Assembly: GCA_016795365.1 (NCBI GenBank)
Contig: JAEUHN010000001.1
Coordinates: 1 to 64,000, forward strand
DNA: 64,000 nucleotides
Direction: 5' to 3'
DNA from: Verrucomicrobiaceae bacterium
GTDB lineage: Bacteria; Verrucomicrobiota; Verrucomicrobiia; Verrucomicrobiales; Verrucomicrobiaceae
How positions within the stretch are numbered: the stretch's first letter is position 1; each line of letters starts with the position of its first letter. Position numbers and translations under genes: made by a program. Positions 9,276 through 16,482 of the stretch are shown piece after piece. The notes under the pieces were generated by a model. It was not told where the DNA came from and did not search any database. It saw nothing but the letters and a program-made list of their open reading frames with translations.

Positions 9276-9888
9276 AAGCGTCCTTGAGGAGTTCCTGGAG
9301 TTTCTTGCGTGCGTAAAAAAGTCGGGACATCACCGTGCCGATGGACGAGCCCATCACCTTGGCGATCTCGTCGTATTGCAGGCCCTCCACCTCGCGCAGC
9401 AGGATGGCAGTGCGGTGATCGTCGGAGAGCTTGGCCACCGCCGCGCGGATGCGCGCTCCGAGTTCAGCGTTCGCCATCGCTTTGTCCGGCCGGGCAAAGG
9501 CATGCGGCACGGCCTCGGCGGTCGGATCAGGCTGATGATCCACGCGATTGTCATCAAACTCGCCCGCGCTCTGGATCTTCTTTTTGCGCAGCCAGTCGTA
9601 GCAGCAGTTGTGCGCGATGCGGTAGATCCAGGTGTAGAAGGACGCATCCAGCTTGAACTGCGGGAGAGCGCGCCATGCCTTGATGAAGGCCTCCTGCGAG
9701 AGGTCCCAGGCATCGGTTTCATTCTGGACGAGGTGGTAAGTCATAGAGTAAATCCGGCCCCGATACTTGGTCACCAGCGCGTCAAAGGCGCGGCTGTCGC
9801 CGCCCTGGGCACGACGGACAAGGTCCGTATCAAGGACCTCGGTGTCGGGCTCCGCAGCGGAGGGTGATGTCATATCCGGTGGATTCAC
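9259..9888 (-). CDS. ECF-type RNA polymerase sigma factor
   Basis: A 209-aa sigma-70 family protein. Region 2 runs from about residue 34 ('RRAQGGDSRAFDALVTKY') through 'DLSQEAFIKAWRAL' and 'FYTWIYRIAHNCCYDWLRKKK'. Region 4 near the C-terminus has 'LREVEGLQYDEIAKVMGSSI' followed by 'GTVMSRLFYARKKLQELL', the -35 recognition helix-turn-helix. There is no region 3, as expected for ECF sigmas. An ATG at 9873 is an alternative start. Overlapping anti-sigma and downstream secreted-protein genes suggest an envelope-stress or extracytoplasmic response; such factors usually activate their own promoter, here in the 133 bp between this gene and lpxC. Confidence 0.95.
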   Translation of the reverse strand: MNPPDMTSPSAAEPDTEVLDTDLVRRAQGGDSRAFDALVTKYRGRIYSMTYHLVQNETDAWDLSQEAFIKAWRALPQFKLDASFYTWIYRIAHNCCYDWLRKKKIQSAGEFDDNRVDHQPDPTAEAVPHAFARPDKAMANAELGARIRAAVAKLSDDHRTAILLREVEGLQYDEIAKVMGSSIGTVMSRLFYARKKLQELLKDAYEPEP

Positions 9889-10021
9889 AGTCTGGGACGA
9901 GCAGCGCGCGGAGTTTATTCGAGGGAAGTGATTTGGAAACGGATTTGAGCAAAAGACCGCGTCCCCGCCCCCGGCATTTCCCTTTGACCCTCCAAAGTCA
10001 CCGGGCTATGACCGCCGCCCT

Positions 10022-11341
10022 ATGGCCTTGTCCGACCGTCAACAAACCCTCGCCAAATCCGCCTCTCTCACCGGCACCTCTCTGCACACCGGCGAGCAGG
10101 TCACCCTGACGCTTCAGCCCGCGCCTGAGAATTTCGGCATCAAGTTCCGCCGCATCGACATCGAGGACAAGCCCTTCATCCCCGCGCTGGCGGAGAAGGT
10201 GCAGAAGGTCGAGCGCGCCACGACCATCGCCGAAGGCAGCGTGAAGGTGCACACGGTGGAGCACGTCCTCTCCGCCCTCAGCGCCATGGGCGTGGACAAC
10301 GCGATCATCGAGATGGACGCCAACGAGCCGCCGATCGCTGACGGCAGCGCGGCTCCCTTCGTCGAACTCATCAAGGCCGCCGGCATCCAGGAACAGAACG
10401 CCGCGCGCCGCATCTTTGAAGTGCGCGAACCGATCTACCAGGAGACGCGCGACGGCACGATCCTGCACATCGTTCCCGACAAGAAATTCCGCGTGAGCTG
10501 CACCAACGTGGGCCCCAACGGCCGCAACACGCAATACTACAGCACCGAGATCACGCCTGAACTCTACGAGAAGGAAATCGCTCCCGCGCGCACCTTCGTT
10601 TACTACGAGGACGTGGCCCCGCTGCTGGAGAAGGGCCTCATCAAGGGCGGCACGCTGGAGAGTGCGGTGGTCATCCGTGGCGACACGCTGCTGTCCAAGC
10701 ACCCCGCGCGCTTCAATGAGGAGTTCGCCCGCCACAAGATCCTCGACATCGTCGGCGACCTCATGCTTTCCGGCGTGCGCATCCTCGGCCACGTCATCGC
10801 CGTGCGCCCTGGCCACGGGCCGAACACGGAACTGGCCAAGACCATTGCCAATCAATACAGCCGGATGCGCGCCAGCGTGCCCGCACCGGTGAATGTGCCG
10901 CTAGGCGACGCTGTGCTCGACAACATCGAGGTGCAGAAGATCCTGCCGCATCGCTATCCGTTCCTCATGGTGGATCGCATCATCGGCTTCGAAGGCTCCA
11001 CCAAGTGCACGGGCGTTAAGCTCGTCACGATTAATGAGCCGTTCTTCCAAGGTCACTTCCCCGGCCATCCGATCATGCCCGGCGTGCTGCAACTCGAAGC
11101 CATGGCCCAGGTCGCCAGCGTGCTGCTGCTGCGCATGCCCGGCAACGAAGGCAAGATCGGCTACTTCCTCAGCGCCAACAACGTCAAGTGGCGCAAGCCC
11201 GTGCTGCCCGGCGATGTGCTCGTGATCGAAACCGAAGTGCTCAAGGCCAAGCGCGGCATTGGCCAGGCCGTGGGTCGCTGCTCGGTCAATGGACAGGTGG
11301 TCAGCGAAGCCGACCTCATGTTCAGCATCGTCGATCGCTAG
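10022..11341 (+). CDS. lpxC/fabZ: Bifunctional UDP-3-O-acyl-GlcNAc deacetylase / 3-hydroxyacyl-ACP dehydratase (LpxC-FabZ fusion)
   Basis: A 439-aa cytoplasmic fusion. Residues 1 to about 285 are LpxC, the zinc deacetylase that commits to lipid A synthesis: 'HTVEH' (H77, H81), 'RHKILDIVGD' (zinc ligands H238 and D242) and 'GHVIAVRPGH' (catalytic H265). Residues about 295-439 are FabZ, a hot-dog-fold dehydratase of fatty acid synthesis: 'ILPHRYPFLMVDRI' at 308-320 and 'GHFPGHPIMPGVLQLEAMAQ', with catalytic H349 and E359. All key residues are present in both halves. The fusion is known from Bacteroidetes and some other Gram-negatives. It supplies and uses 3-hydroxyacyl chains in one polypeptide and implies LPS synthesis in this organism. 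It is divergent from the ECF sigma gene. Confidence 0.97.
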   Translation: MALSDRQQTLAKSASLTGTSLHTGEQVTLTLQPAPENFGIKFRRIDIEDKPFIPALAEKVQKVERATTIAEGSVKVHTVEHVLSALSAMGVDNAIIEMDANEPPIADGSAAPFVELIKAAGIQEQNAARRIFEVREPIYQETRDGTILHIVPDKKFRVSCTNVGPNGRNTQYYSTEITPELYEKEIAPARTFVYYEDVAPLLEKGLIKGGTLESAVVIRGDTLLSKHPARFNEEFARHKILDIVGDLMLSGVRILGHVIAVRPGHGPNTELAKTIANQYSRMRASVPAPVNVPLGDAVLDNIEVQKILPHRYPFLMVDRIIGFEGSTKCTGVKLVTINEPFFQGHFPGHPIMPGVLQLEAMAQVASVLLLRMPGNEGKIGYFLSANNVKWRKPVLPGDVLVIETEVLKAKRGIGQAVGRCSVNGQVVSEADLMFSIVDR

Positions 11342-11344
11342 CGA

Positions 11345-11491
11345 TCAGCACGGCTGGTGACCCCAGTCGCTCTCTTTCAGCGCATCCTCGAAAGCTGCCA
11401 TCTGCTCCTCTTCGCTCAGCGGTGTGGGCTCATGCTCAGCCTTCTCGGCAGCGGGATCGTCTTCATTAGGCGAAGGCAAGGTAGTGGTCAT
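11345..11491 (-). CDS. Small acidic hypothetical protein, 48 aa
   Basis: Minus-strand frame of 49 codons starting MTTTLPSPNEDDPAAEKAEH and ending GHQPC before a TGA. It is rich in Glu/Asp, with a predicted amphipathic helix (LSEEEQMAAFEDALKE). An ATG three codons upstream (11500) is an alternative start. It sits tail-to-tail with lpxC/fabZ, only 3 bp between the stops. The composition and helix look like a real short protein and not a shadow of another frame, but I recognise no family and see no good Shine-Dalgarno site. Confidence 0.5.
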   Translation of the reverse strand: MTTTLPSPNEDDPAAEKAEHEPTPLSEEEQMAAFEDALKESDWGHQPC

Positions 11492-11584
11492 GGCGAGCAT
11501 CGGCGGGTGACAGGTCGTGTGAGGCCGTTACGATCTTATCGCCTGATCGGCTGCATTTCAAAAGCTCAGCCACTCCACCTCCTC

Positions 11585-14398
11585 ATGCGTCTCCTCGCCC
11601 TCGTCATCCTGCCCGTTATCGCTTTGGCCCAGGAGTCAAAGCTCCGACTCGTTCGCGAATCCGAGGCGCAATCGCCCGCGCAAGAGCGCGCAGGCTTTCA
11701 CGTGCCGCCGGGCTTCACGGTGCATCTCTTCGCCAGTGAGCCGATGATCAACAAGCCGATCAACATGGCCTTCGATGCGCGCGGCCGCTTGTGGGTTTCT
11801 TCCACCGTTGAGTATCCGTATGCGGCGGCGAAGGATCGCTGGGCCGACGCGCAAGGATCGCGGGTCAAAGACAGCCGCGACGCGATCAAGATCCTGGAAG
11901 ACACCGACGGCGACGGCAAGGCGGACAAGGTCACCGACTTCGCCGACGGCCTCAATATTCCTACCGGCGTGCTCCCCTGGCACAAGCCGGAGGACAAGGA
12001 CGGCTGCATCGCGTGGAGCATCCCGAACATCTGGTATTTCGCCGACACGGATGGCGATGGGAAGTGCGACCAAAGAGACGTGCTCTTCGGCCCGCTCGGC
12101 TACGAGAAGGACACGCACGGCATGTGCAGCAGTTTTCGCCTTGGTCTCGATGGCTGGGTGTATGCGACGCATGGGTTCAATAATACATCGCATCTGAAAG
12201 CGAAGGACGGCTCCACGCTCGACTTGCACAGCGGCAACGTGTTTCGCTTCCGCCCCGATGCCTCGCATGTCGAGATCTACTCGTGGGGCCAGGTCAATCC
12301 CTTCGGCCTCTGCTGGGATCGCTACGGCAATCTCTACAGCGCCGACTGCCACAGCAATCCGATCACGCAGCTCATTCGCGGGGCTTATTACCCGAGCTTC
12401 GGCAAGCCGCACGACGGCCTCGGCTTTGGTCCAAACATGTGCGAGCACAGCCACGGCAGCACCGGCCTGTGCGGCATCACCTACATCGACGGCGGCATCT
12501 GGGGACCGGAGTGGGATGATCACATGTTCCTGGGCAACTGCGTCACCTCGAAGGTGAACCACGACAAGATCACCTTCACCGGCAGCACACCGAAGGCGAA
12601 CGAAGCCCCCGACTTCATCACCAGCGACGACCTCTGGTTCCGCCCCGTCGATCTCCAACTCGGCCCCGACAACGCGCTCTACATCGCCGACTTCTACAAC
12701 AAGATCATCGGCCACTACGAGGTGCCGCTGGATCATCCAGGACGCGACAAGGAACGCGGAAGGATCTGGAGGGTGGTGAAGGATGGTGCTTCAGGGAAGC
12801 GGTCTTTGCGCCATGCTGATCAAAGCACGTATCCGCTCGATTGGCTCAGTGCGCCCGATGCTCGCAAGGTAAGAACGACCGCGGCCTTCTACGCCGAGAA
12901 CCCCAAGGTCGAGGCGCTGAGCTCATTGCTGTTGGCATTTGATCGCTGCGATCCGCTCGACCTCAGCTTGAGGCATCAGTTGAAGCTCTCGCTGCGCGAA
13001 CATCTCAAACTGCCCGGTGCCTTTGCGTCGCTGAGCGACAAGGACAATCCACACATCATCGACATCGCCAAAGCAGTCCCGACAGCAGACGCGGCCGCCT
13101 TCTTGTTCGATGAATGGAAAGCGAAGCGACTCAACGACTCGCTCAGCGGCCTGCTCGGCATCATCGCACGCAACAGCTCGTCTTCGTTGATCGACGAATC
13201 GCTGAACGAAGCACGCACACTCAAAGCAAGCGAAGCGATCGCTGCACTCTCAGCCATGCACAACGGCTTGCTCGAACGCGGCGCACTGCCGCCGCCTGCG
13301 TTGCTCGTGTGGGCCACCGAGCTGGCTGAGGCAGCCCTGGACTCGTCCGCCTCCCATCAGTCTCATTGGACCCATTTGCCCCATGCATCCCATCCAAACG
13401 ACAGCCCGTGGTGCCTCCAGGAGCGGAAGTGCGCGGACGGCCAGATGGCCACGGTGATCAGCAGCCTGGACAAGGACAAGAAGGCACCTGAGAAACTCAC
13501 CGGCATTCTCCGCAGCAAAGCGTTCGCCGCGCCTGCGAAGCTTTCGTTTTGGATCTGCGGTCATGATGGTTTCCCGAAGACCGAGGCGAACCACAAGAAC
13601 CTCGTGCGACTCATGGTGAACGACAAAGCCGTGCGAGAAGCCTTCCCGCCACGCAACGATGTTTGTCAGCACATCGACTGGGAACTCGCCGATCTGAAGG
13701 GCCAGCAGGTGCAACTGGAAGTCGTCGATGGCGACGATGGTCCTTCGTTCGCCTGGCTGGGCATCACGCGCATCGAGCCCGCGGTCGTGAGCATCGAGAG
13801 CTTCACTACGGACAATGAAAAGCAAAAGCAGCTCCGCACGCTGGCGGCGATTCTCAGGACGACCGCACCCGTCGGCCTGCGCGACCGGCTCGCGCCTTAC
13901 CTCCCAAAGCCTGCCGTGGCACCGGCACCTGCGAAACTTCGCCCGGAACTGGACGCCCTCATCGCCGCCCGGCGATCCTCCTTTGCCAAGGCAAAGCCTG
14001 ACCTCGCGAGAGGCGAGGCGGTCTTCAAAGCGAACTGCGCCGTGTGCCACACCCTCAAGGGCCAGGGGGGTGTGATCGGACCTCAACTCGACGGTGTGGG
14101 CAATCGCGGCGCCGATCGATTGATGGAAGACATTCTCGATCCGAACCGCAACGTGGACGCCCACTTCCATCTGCATCAACTCAGGCTCCGCGACGGCTCC
14201 ACGATCACCGGTTTCATCCGTGGCGAAGTCGGCCAGGTGACGATCCTCGTCGATGCCGCCAACAACGAGCAGCGCGTCGCCAAGGGCGACATCACGGAGG
14301 ACACCGACCTTCCCCAATCCTTGATGCCACCAATGTTTGGACAAATGATTCCAGAAGCGGCCTTCCACGATCTGATCGGATGGATGCTCAAGAACTGA
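11585..14398 (+). CDS. PVC-type membrane-bound dehydrogenase with C-terminal haem-binding CxxCH domain
   Basis: A 937-aa exported protein. The start at 11585 gives a normal signal peptide (MRLLALVILPVIALAQ); the frame is open further upstream but that part looks non-coding. The N-terminal half (about 40-420) is the PVC-superphylum propeller dehydrogenase domain ('FHVPPGFTVHLFASEP', 'INMAFDARGRLWVSSTVEYP', 'DTDGDGKADKVTDFADGLN', 'NPFGLCWDRYGNLYSADCHS'). A helical HEAT-like stretch and a beta-sandwich insert follow. At the C-terminus is the cytochrome-c-like module with C818-A-V-C-H822 and 'GVIGPQLDGVGNRG'. The protein probably passes electrons from oxidised sugars or alcohols to the respiratory chain in the periplasm; the substrate is unknown. 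Confidence 0.92.
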   Translation: MRLLALVILPVIALAQESKLRLVRESEAQSPAQERAGFHVPPGFTVHLFASEPMINKPINMAFDARGRLWVSSTVEYPYAAAKDRWADAQGSRVKDSRDAIKILEDTDGDGKADKVTDFADGLNIPTGVLPWHKPEDKDGCIAWSIPNIWYFADTDGDGKCDQRDVLFGPLGYEKDTHGMCSSFRLGLDGWVYATHGFNNTSHLKAKDGSTLDLHSGNVFRFRPDASHVEIYSWGQVNPFGLCWDRYGNLYSADCHSNPITQLIRGAYYPSFGKPHDGLGFGPNMCEHSHGSTGLCGITYIDGGIWGPEWDDHMFLGNCVTSKVNHDKITFTGSTPKANEAPDFITSDDLWFRPVDLQLGPDNALYIADFYNKIIGHYEVPLDHPGRDKERGRIWRVVKDGASGKRSLRHADQSTYPLDWLSAPDARKVRTTAAFYAENPKVEALSSLLLAFDRCDPLDLSLRHQLKLSLREHLKLPGAFASLSDKDNPHIIDIAKAVPTADAAAFLFDEWKAKRLNDSLSGLLGIIARNSSSSLIDESLNEARTLKASEAIAALSAMHNGLLERGALPPPALLVWATELAEAALDSSASHQSHWTHLPHASHPNDSPWCLQERKCADGQMATVISSLDKDKKAPEKLTGILRSKAFAAPAKLSFWICGHDGFPKTEANHKNLVRLMVNDKAVREAFPPRNDVCQHIDWELADLKGQQVQLEVVDGDDGPSFAWLGITRIEPAVVSIESFTTDNEKQKQLRTLAAILRTTAPVGLRDRLAPYLPKPAVAPAPAKLRPELDALIAARRSSFAKAKPDLARGEAVFKANCAVCHTLKGQGGVIGPQLDGVGNRGADRLMEDILDPNRNVDAHFHLHQLRLRDGSTITGFIRGEVGQVTILVDAANNEQRVAKGDITEDTDLPQSLMPPMFGQMIPEAAFHDLIGWMLKN

Positions 14399-14483
14399 GC
14401 ACCACAATCATCCGCAAATCTTGTCGCGAAGCCGCAGCTTTTGTTTTGACAAAAGACCCCGTCCTCGGCCACTCTGGCCACCC

Positions 14484-14687
14484 ATGAAAGTCATTACCCT
14501 TCTTTTTGCTGTTGCCGGTCTCTCCTCATGCGTGCCCAAGCCATGGATGGTGGGCAGCGTTAACGATCAACTCAAGCCCCCGCGTCTGGGTGCCAGCTAC
14601 AAGTCCGAAGCCGACAAGGCCAAGGCAGCTCAGGGCGGCGACATGATCAATCCTGTGGGTCACGTGAGCAGCAACCCAACGAAGTAA
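14484..14687 (+). CDS. Small lipoprotein, 67 aa
   Basis: The start at 14484 (MKVITLLFAVAGLSSC) gives an ideal lipoprotein signal with lipobox L-S-S-C at residues 13-16. The mature part is short and polar (KPPRLGASYKSEADKAKAAQ) and ends after 'NPVGHVSSNPTK'. It has no recognisable domain. A possible TTGACA -35 lies about 40 bp upstream (near 14446), and a strong terminator follows within 30 bp, so it is probably transcribed on its own and abundantly. The role, perhaps outer-membrane structural, is unknown. Confidence 0.8.
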   Translation: MKVITLLFAVAGLSSCVPKPWMVGSVNDQLKPPRLGASYKSEADKAKAAQGGDMINPVGHVSSNPTK

Positions 14688-14713
14688 TCATTGGCAACCG
14701 GTTCGATTTTGGT

Positions 14714-14743
14714 AAGCCAGGGGACGCGTCCCCTGGCTTTTTT
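14714..14743 (+). terminator. Rho-independent terminator
   Basis: A 26-bp perfect palindrome AAGCCAGGGGACG/CGTCCCCTGGCTT followed by a T-run. It ends the lipoprotein transcript and lies just before the convergent ThuA gene's stop. Confidence 0.9.
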
Positions 14744-14752
14744 GTGCCGTGG

Positions 14753-15664
14753 TTACTCGGCTTTCTTCTTCACAGCGCCGAGAGTCTTGCGATCCATGTT
14801 GGCAGTGAAGTCAGCCTCGTCAGCTGCAATGGCGGCACCACCGGCGGGGATCGCGACCTTGGCGGCCCAGAGGATGGAGTTCAGGATGAAGCGACGCTGG
14901 CTGTCGATGTGCCAGCTGCTGTGCAAGTCCGCGCCCGTGAACCCGACGGAGCGCGCGCCATCCGGGCGCTCGTAGGCCCAGGCGATCACTTCGTTGCGGC
15001 CTGAGTGCGCCTTCGCATCGGCGGTGGTGCGGCCTTTGTCGGCAATGGGTCCGGTAAGCAGAGGCGTCACGCCTTTGTCGGCAAAGTGAAGGTTGAAGAG
15101 CCAGCCGTCCTTCGGCGCATCGAAGGTCGTGACGCCGGTCAGCGTGGGATGGGCGGGAGTGGCGGGCGTGAGTGTCATGTCCCAGTGACCGCGGCTGCCG
15201 ATGTCTTTCTGCCAGACGGCACCGAGCCAGCTTTTGAATTCCTCAGCCTGTGCGGCGGGCACTTCCACGGACTGATGCATGGCGATCAGACCAGCGCCTG
15301 TGGCCATCACTTCTTTCATCTTCGCCCAGCGCTCAGGGGCCAGCCACGCGAGCTTCTCACCGGCATCCATATAGCTCACCACGGCCTTCGCGTTCTTGAA
15401 GATCGCTTCGTTCTTCGGCCAGCCTTCCGCGGCCATCACGGGCCACACGCCGGGCGTTTGCTTCAGGCATTTCATCAGCAAGGAGCAGCCCGCAAAGTAT
15501 TCGTGCTGGCCGGGCTTGTTACTCACGCTGCCCGCGAGCAGCACAATCTTCGTCATCGAAGCATCAGGGGCATCGACCTCCAGCGGCACCTGTTTTTGCT
15601 GATCGGTGAGGTCCGCATGAGCGGTGAGGGAGACGAGGACGATGGCTGCGAAGATGCGTTTCAT
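14753..15664 (-). CDS. Secreted ThuA-like domain protein
   Basis: A 303-aa protein with a signal peptide (MKRIFAAIVLVSLTAHA). The start at 15664 is preferred to an in-frame ATG 12 bp upstream because it begins the signal sequence directly. The ThuA/glutamine-amidotransferase-like fold is indicated by 'KIVLLAGSVSNKPGQHEYFA' near residue 40, 'AVVSYMDAGEKL', 'GLIAMHQSVEVP' and 'GHWDMTLTPATPAHPTL'. ThuA-like proteins in this phylum occur with sugar-derivative catabolism, but the exact reaction is unknown. It ends tail-to-tail with the lipoprotein gene. Confidence 0.85.
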   Translation of the reverse strand: MKRIFAAIVLVSLTAHADLTDQQKQVPLEVDAPDASMTKIVLLAGSVSNKPGQHEYFAGCSLLMKCLKQTPGVWPVMAAEGWPKNEAIFKNAKAVVSYMDAGEKLAWLAPERWAKMKEVMATGAGLIAMHQSVEVPAAQAEEFKSWLGAVWQKDIGSRGHWDMTLTPATPAHPTLTGVTTFDAPKDGWLFNLHFADKGVTPLLTGPIADKGRTTADAKAHSGRNEVIAWAYERPDGARSVGFTGADLHSSWHIDSQRRFILNSILWAAKVAIPAGGAAIAADEADFTANMDRKTLGAVKKKAE

Positions 15665-15705
15665 GGAGGCGCACACAACGCATCGTCACGCGCCGACTTT
15701 GCGCC

Positions 15706-16092
15706 TCATGTCGGCACCGCGATCAACTGCAAGCCATACGGCACGAAGCGCTCGAAGTCAGCGATGTTGCGCGTCGCCACCTTCACGCGATGCACGATGG
15801 CGGTCGCCGCTATCATGCAATCCGAGTGTGATCCCCGACGCCGACCCGTGTAATGAAACAAGCGCGACGCCTGCTCGGCCATCTCGCACGAGAAGTCGAT
15901 CACCTGCCGGTCCAGCACATGATACACAGCGTCCTTTTGCTCCTTGGAGTGTGGGCCGTTGCAGAACTCCGACCACGCGATCGCCGAGCACCCGAGGTCT
16001 TCGCCTTGCTCTAGCCACTTCCGAATCACCGCGATGTGCGGTGATCCGGTCGTGACCAGATCAATCATGAGGTTGGTGTCGAGATGAATCAT
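15706..16092 (-). CDS. PIN-domain ribonuclease toxin, VapC-like
   Basis: A 128-aa PIN-domain protein beginning MIHLDTNLMIDLV, with the conserved acidic residues D5 (LDTN), E in 'WSEFCNG', D in 'HSDCMIAATA' and D in 'RNIADFERF'. The family cleaves RNA, often tRNA or rRNA, using Mg2+. The start at 16092 is preferred; ATG 16101 adds three residues. Its start region overlaps the end of the upstream ribbon-helix-helix gene by 4 bp, the classic antitoxin-toxin arrangement. Confidence 0.9.
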   Translation of the reverse strand: MIHLDTNLMIDLVTTGSPHIAVIRKWLEQGEDLGCSAIAWSEFCNGPHSKEQKDAVYHVLDRQVIDFSCEMAEQASRLFHYTGRRRGSHSDCMIAATAIVHRVKVATRNIADFERFVPYGLQLIAVPT

Positions 16093-16370
16093 GATTCCCA
16101 CCAGTAGCGTTTGGCCTCGCGCTCGGCCTTCACCTCGGCACGGAATTTCTCAGCCTCCTCGCGGAGCAATCCACCGCCTTTCTGTAGCCAATCCAAGGCC
16201 TTGAGCGGACTCGGGCGACTGTCTTCCAGATCGGCCTGCTCCTTGAGTTTGCTGACGGCGCGGCGCATGACCTCGGCCTTGGAGATGTCCCACTTTTTGG
16301 CGAGGTTCTCCAGAGCTTTGAGGGTCATGCCGTCGAGTGACATGCTGGTTCTGACGAGGCGGTAATTCAT
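16089..16370 (-). CDS. Antitoxin, ribbon-helix-helix type, VapB-like
   Basis: A 93-aa protein from the ATG at 16370. Residues about 5-45 ('RTSMSLDGMTLKALENLAKK', then 'WDISKAEVMRRAV') fit a ribbon-helix-helix DNA-binding domain (beta strand, helix, turn, helix). The rest is a long charged helix likely to wrap the toxin. It precedes the PIN gene with a 4-bp overlap. A palindrome covers its start codon, so it is probably autoregulated, and the real start may be ATG 16343. No other family fits better. Confidence 0.85.
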   Translation of the reverse strand: MNYRLVRTSMSLDGMTLKALENLAKKWDISKAEVMRRAVSKLKEQADLEDSRPSPLKALDWLQKGGGLLREEAEKFRAEVKAEREAKRYWWES

Positions 16371-16390
16371 GTGGTAACATGTGACCACAT
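16369..16390. promoter_or_regulatory. Palindromic operator of the toxin-antitoxin module
   Basis: ATGTGGTAACATGTGACCACAT is a 22-bp palindrome with one mismatched pair, and it overlaps the antitoxin ATG at 16370. The likely ligand is the ribbon-helix-helix antitoxin. Confidence 0.65.
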
Positions 16391-16399
16391 TTTCTCCTC

Positions 16400-16405
16400 T
16401 GTCAA
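16400..16405 (-). promoter_or_regulatory. Putative -35 element (TTGACA) for the toxin-antitoxin operon
   Basis: A perfect TTGACA on the minus strand. An 18-bp spacer leads to CATGTT, a weak -10 inside the palindrome. The predicted transcription start falls at or next to the antitoxin ATG 16370. Confidence 0.45.
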
Positions 16406-16482
16406 CTATTCCCTCAGTCTCGATCAGGTGAACCACACGAAATGAGCAGGTGCCTCATGCCGTTGCACTCGTATCTTGAACC

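Noticed and set aside
11636-12736. Long minus-strand frame opposite the dehydrogenase gene
   Set aside because: High-GC shadow frame; the plus-strand product has full family motifs.
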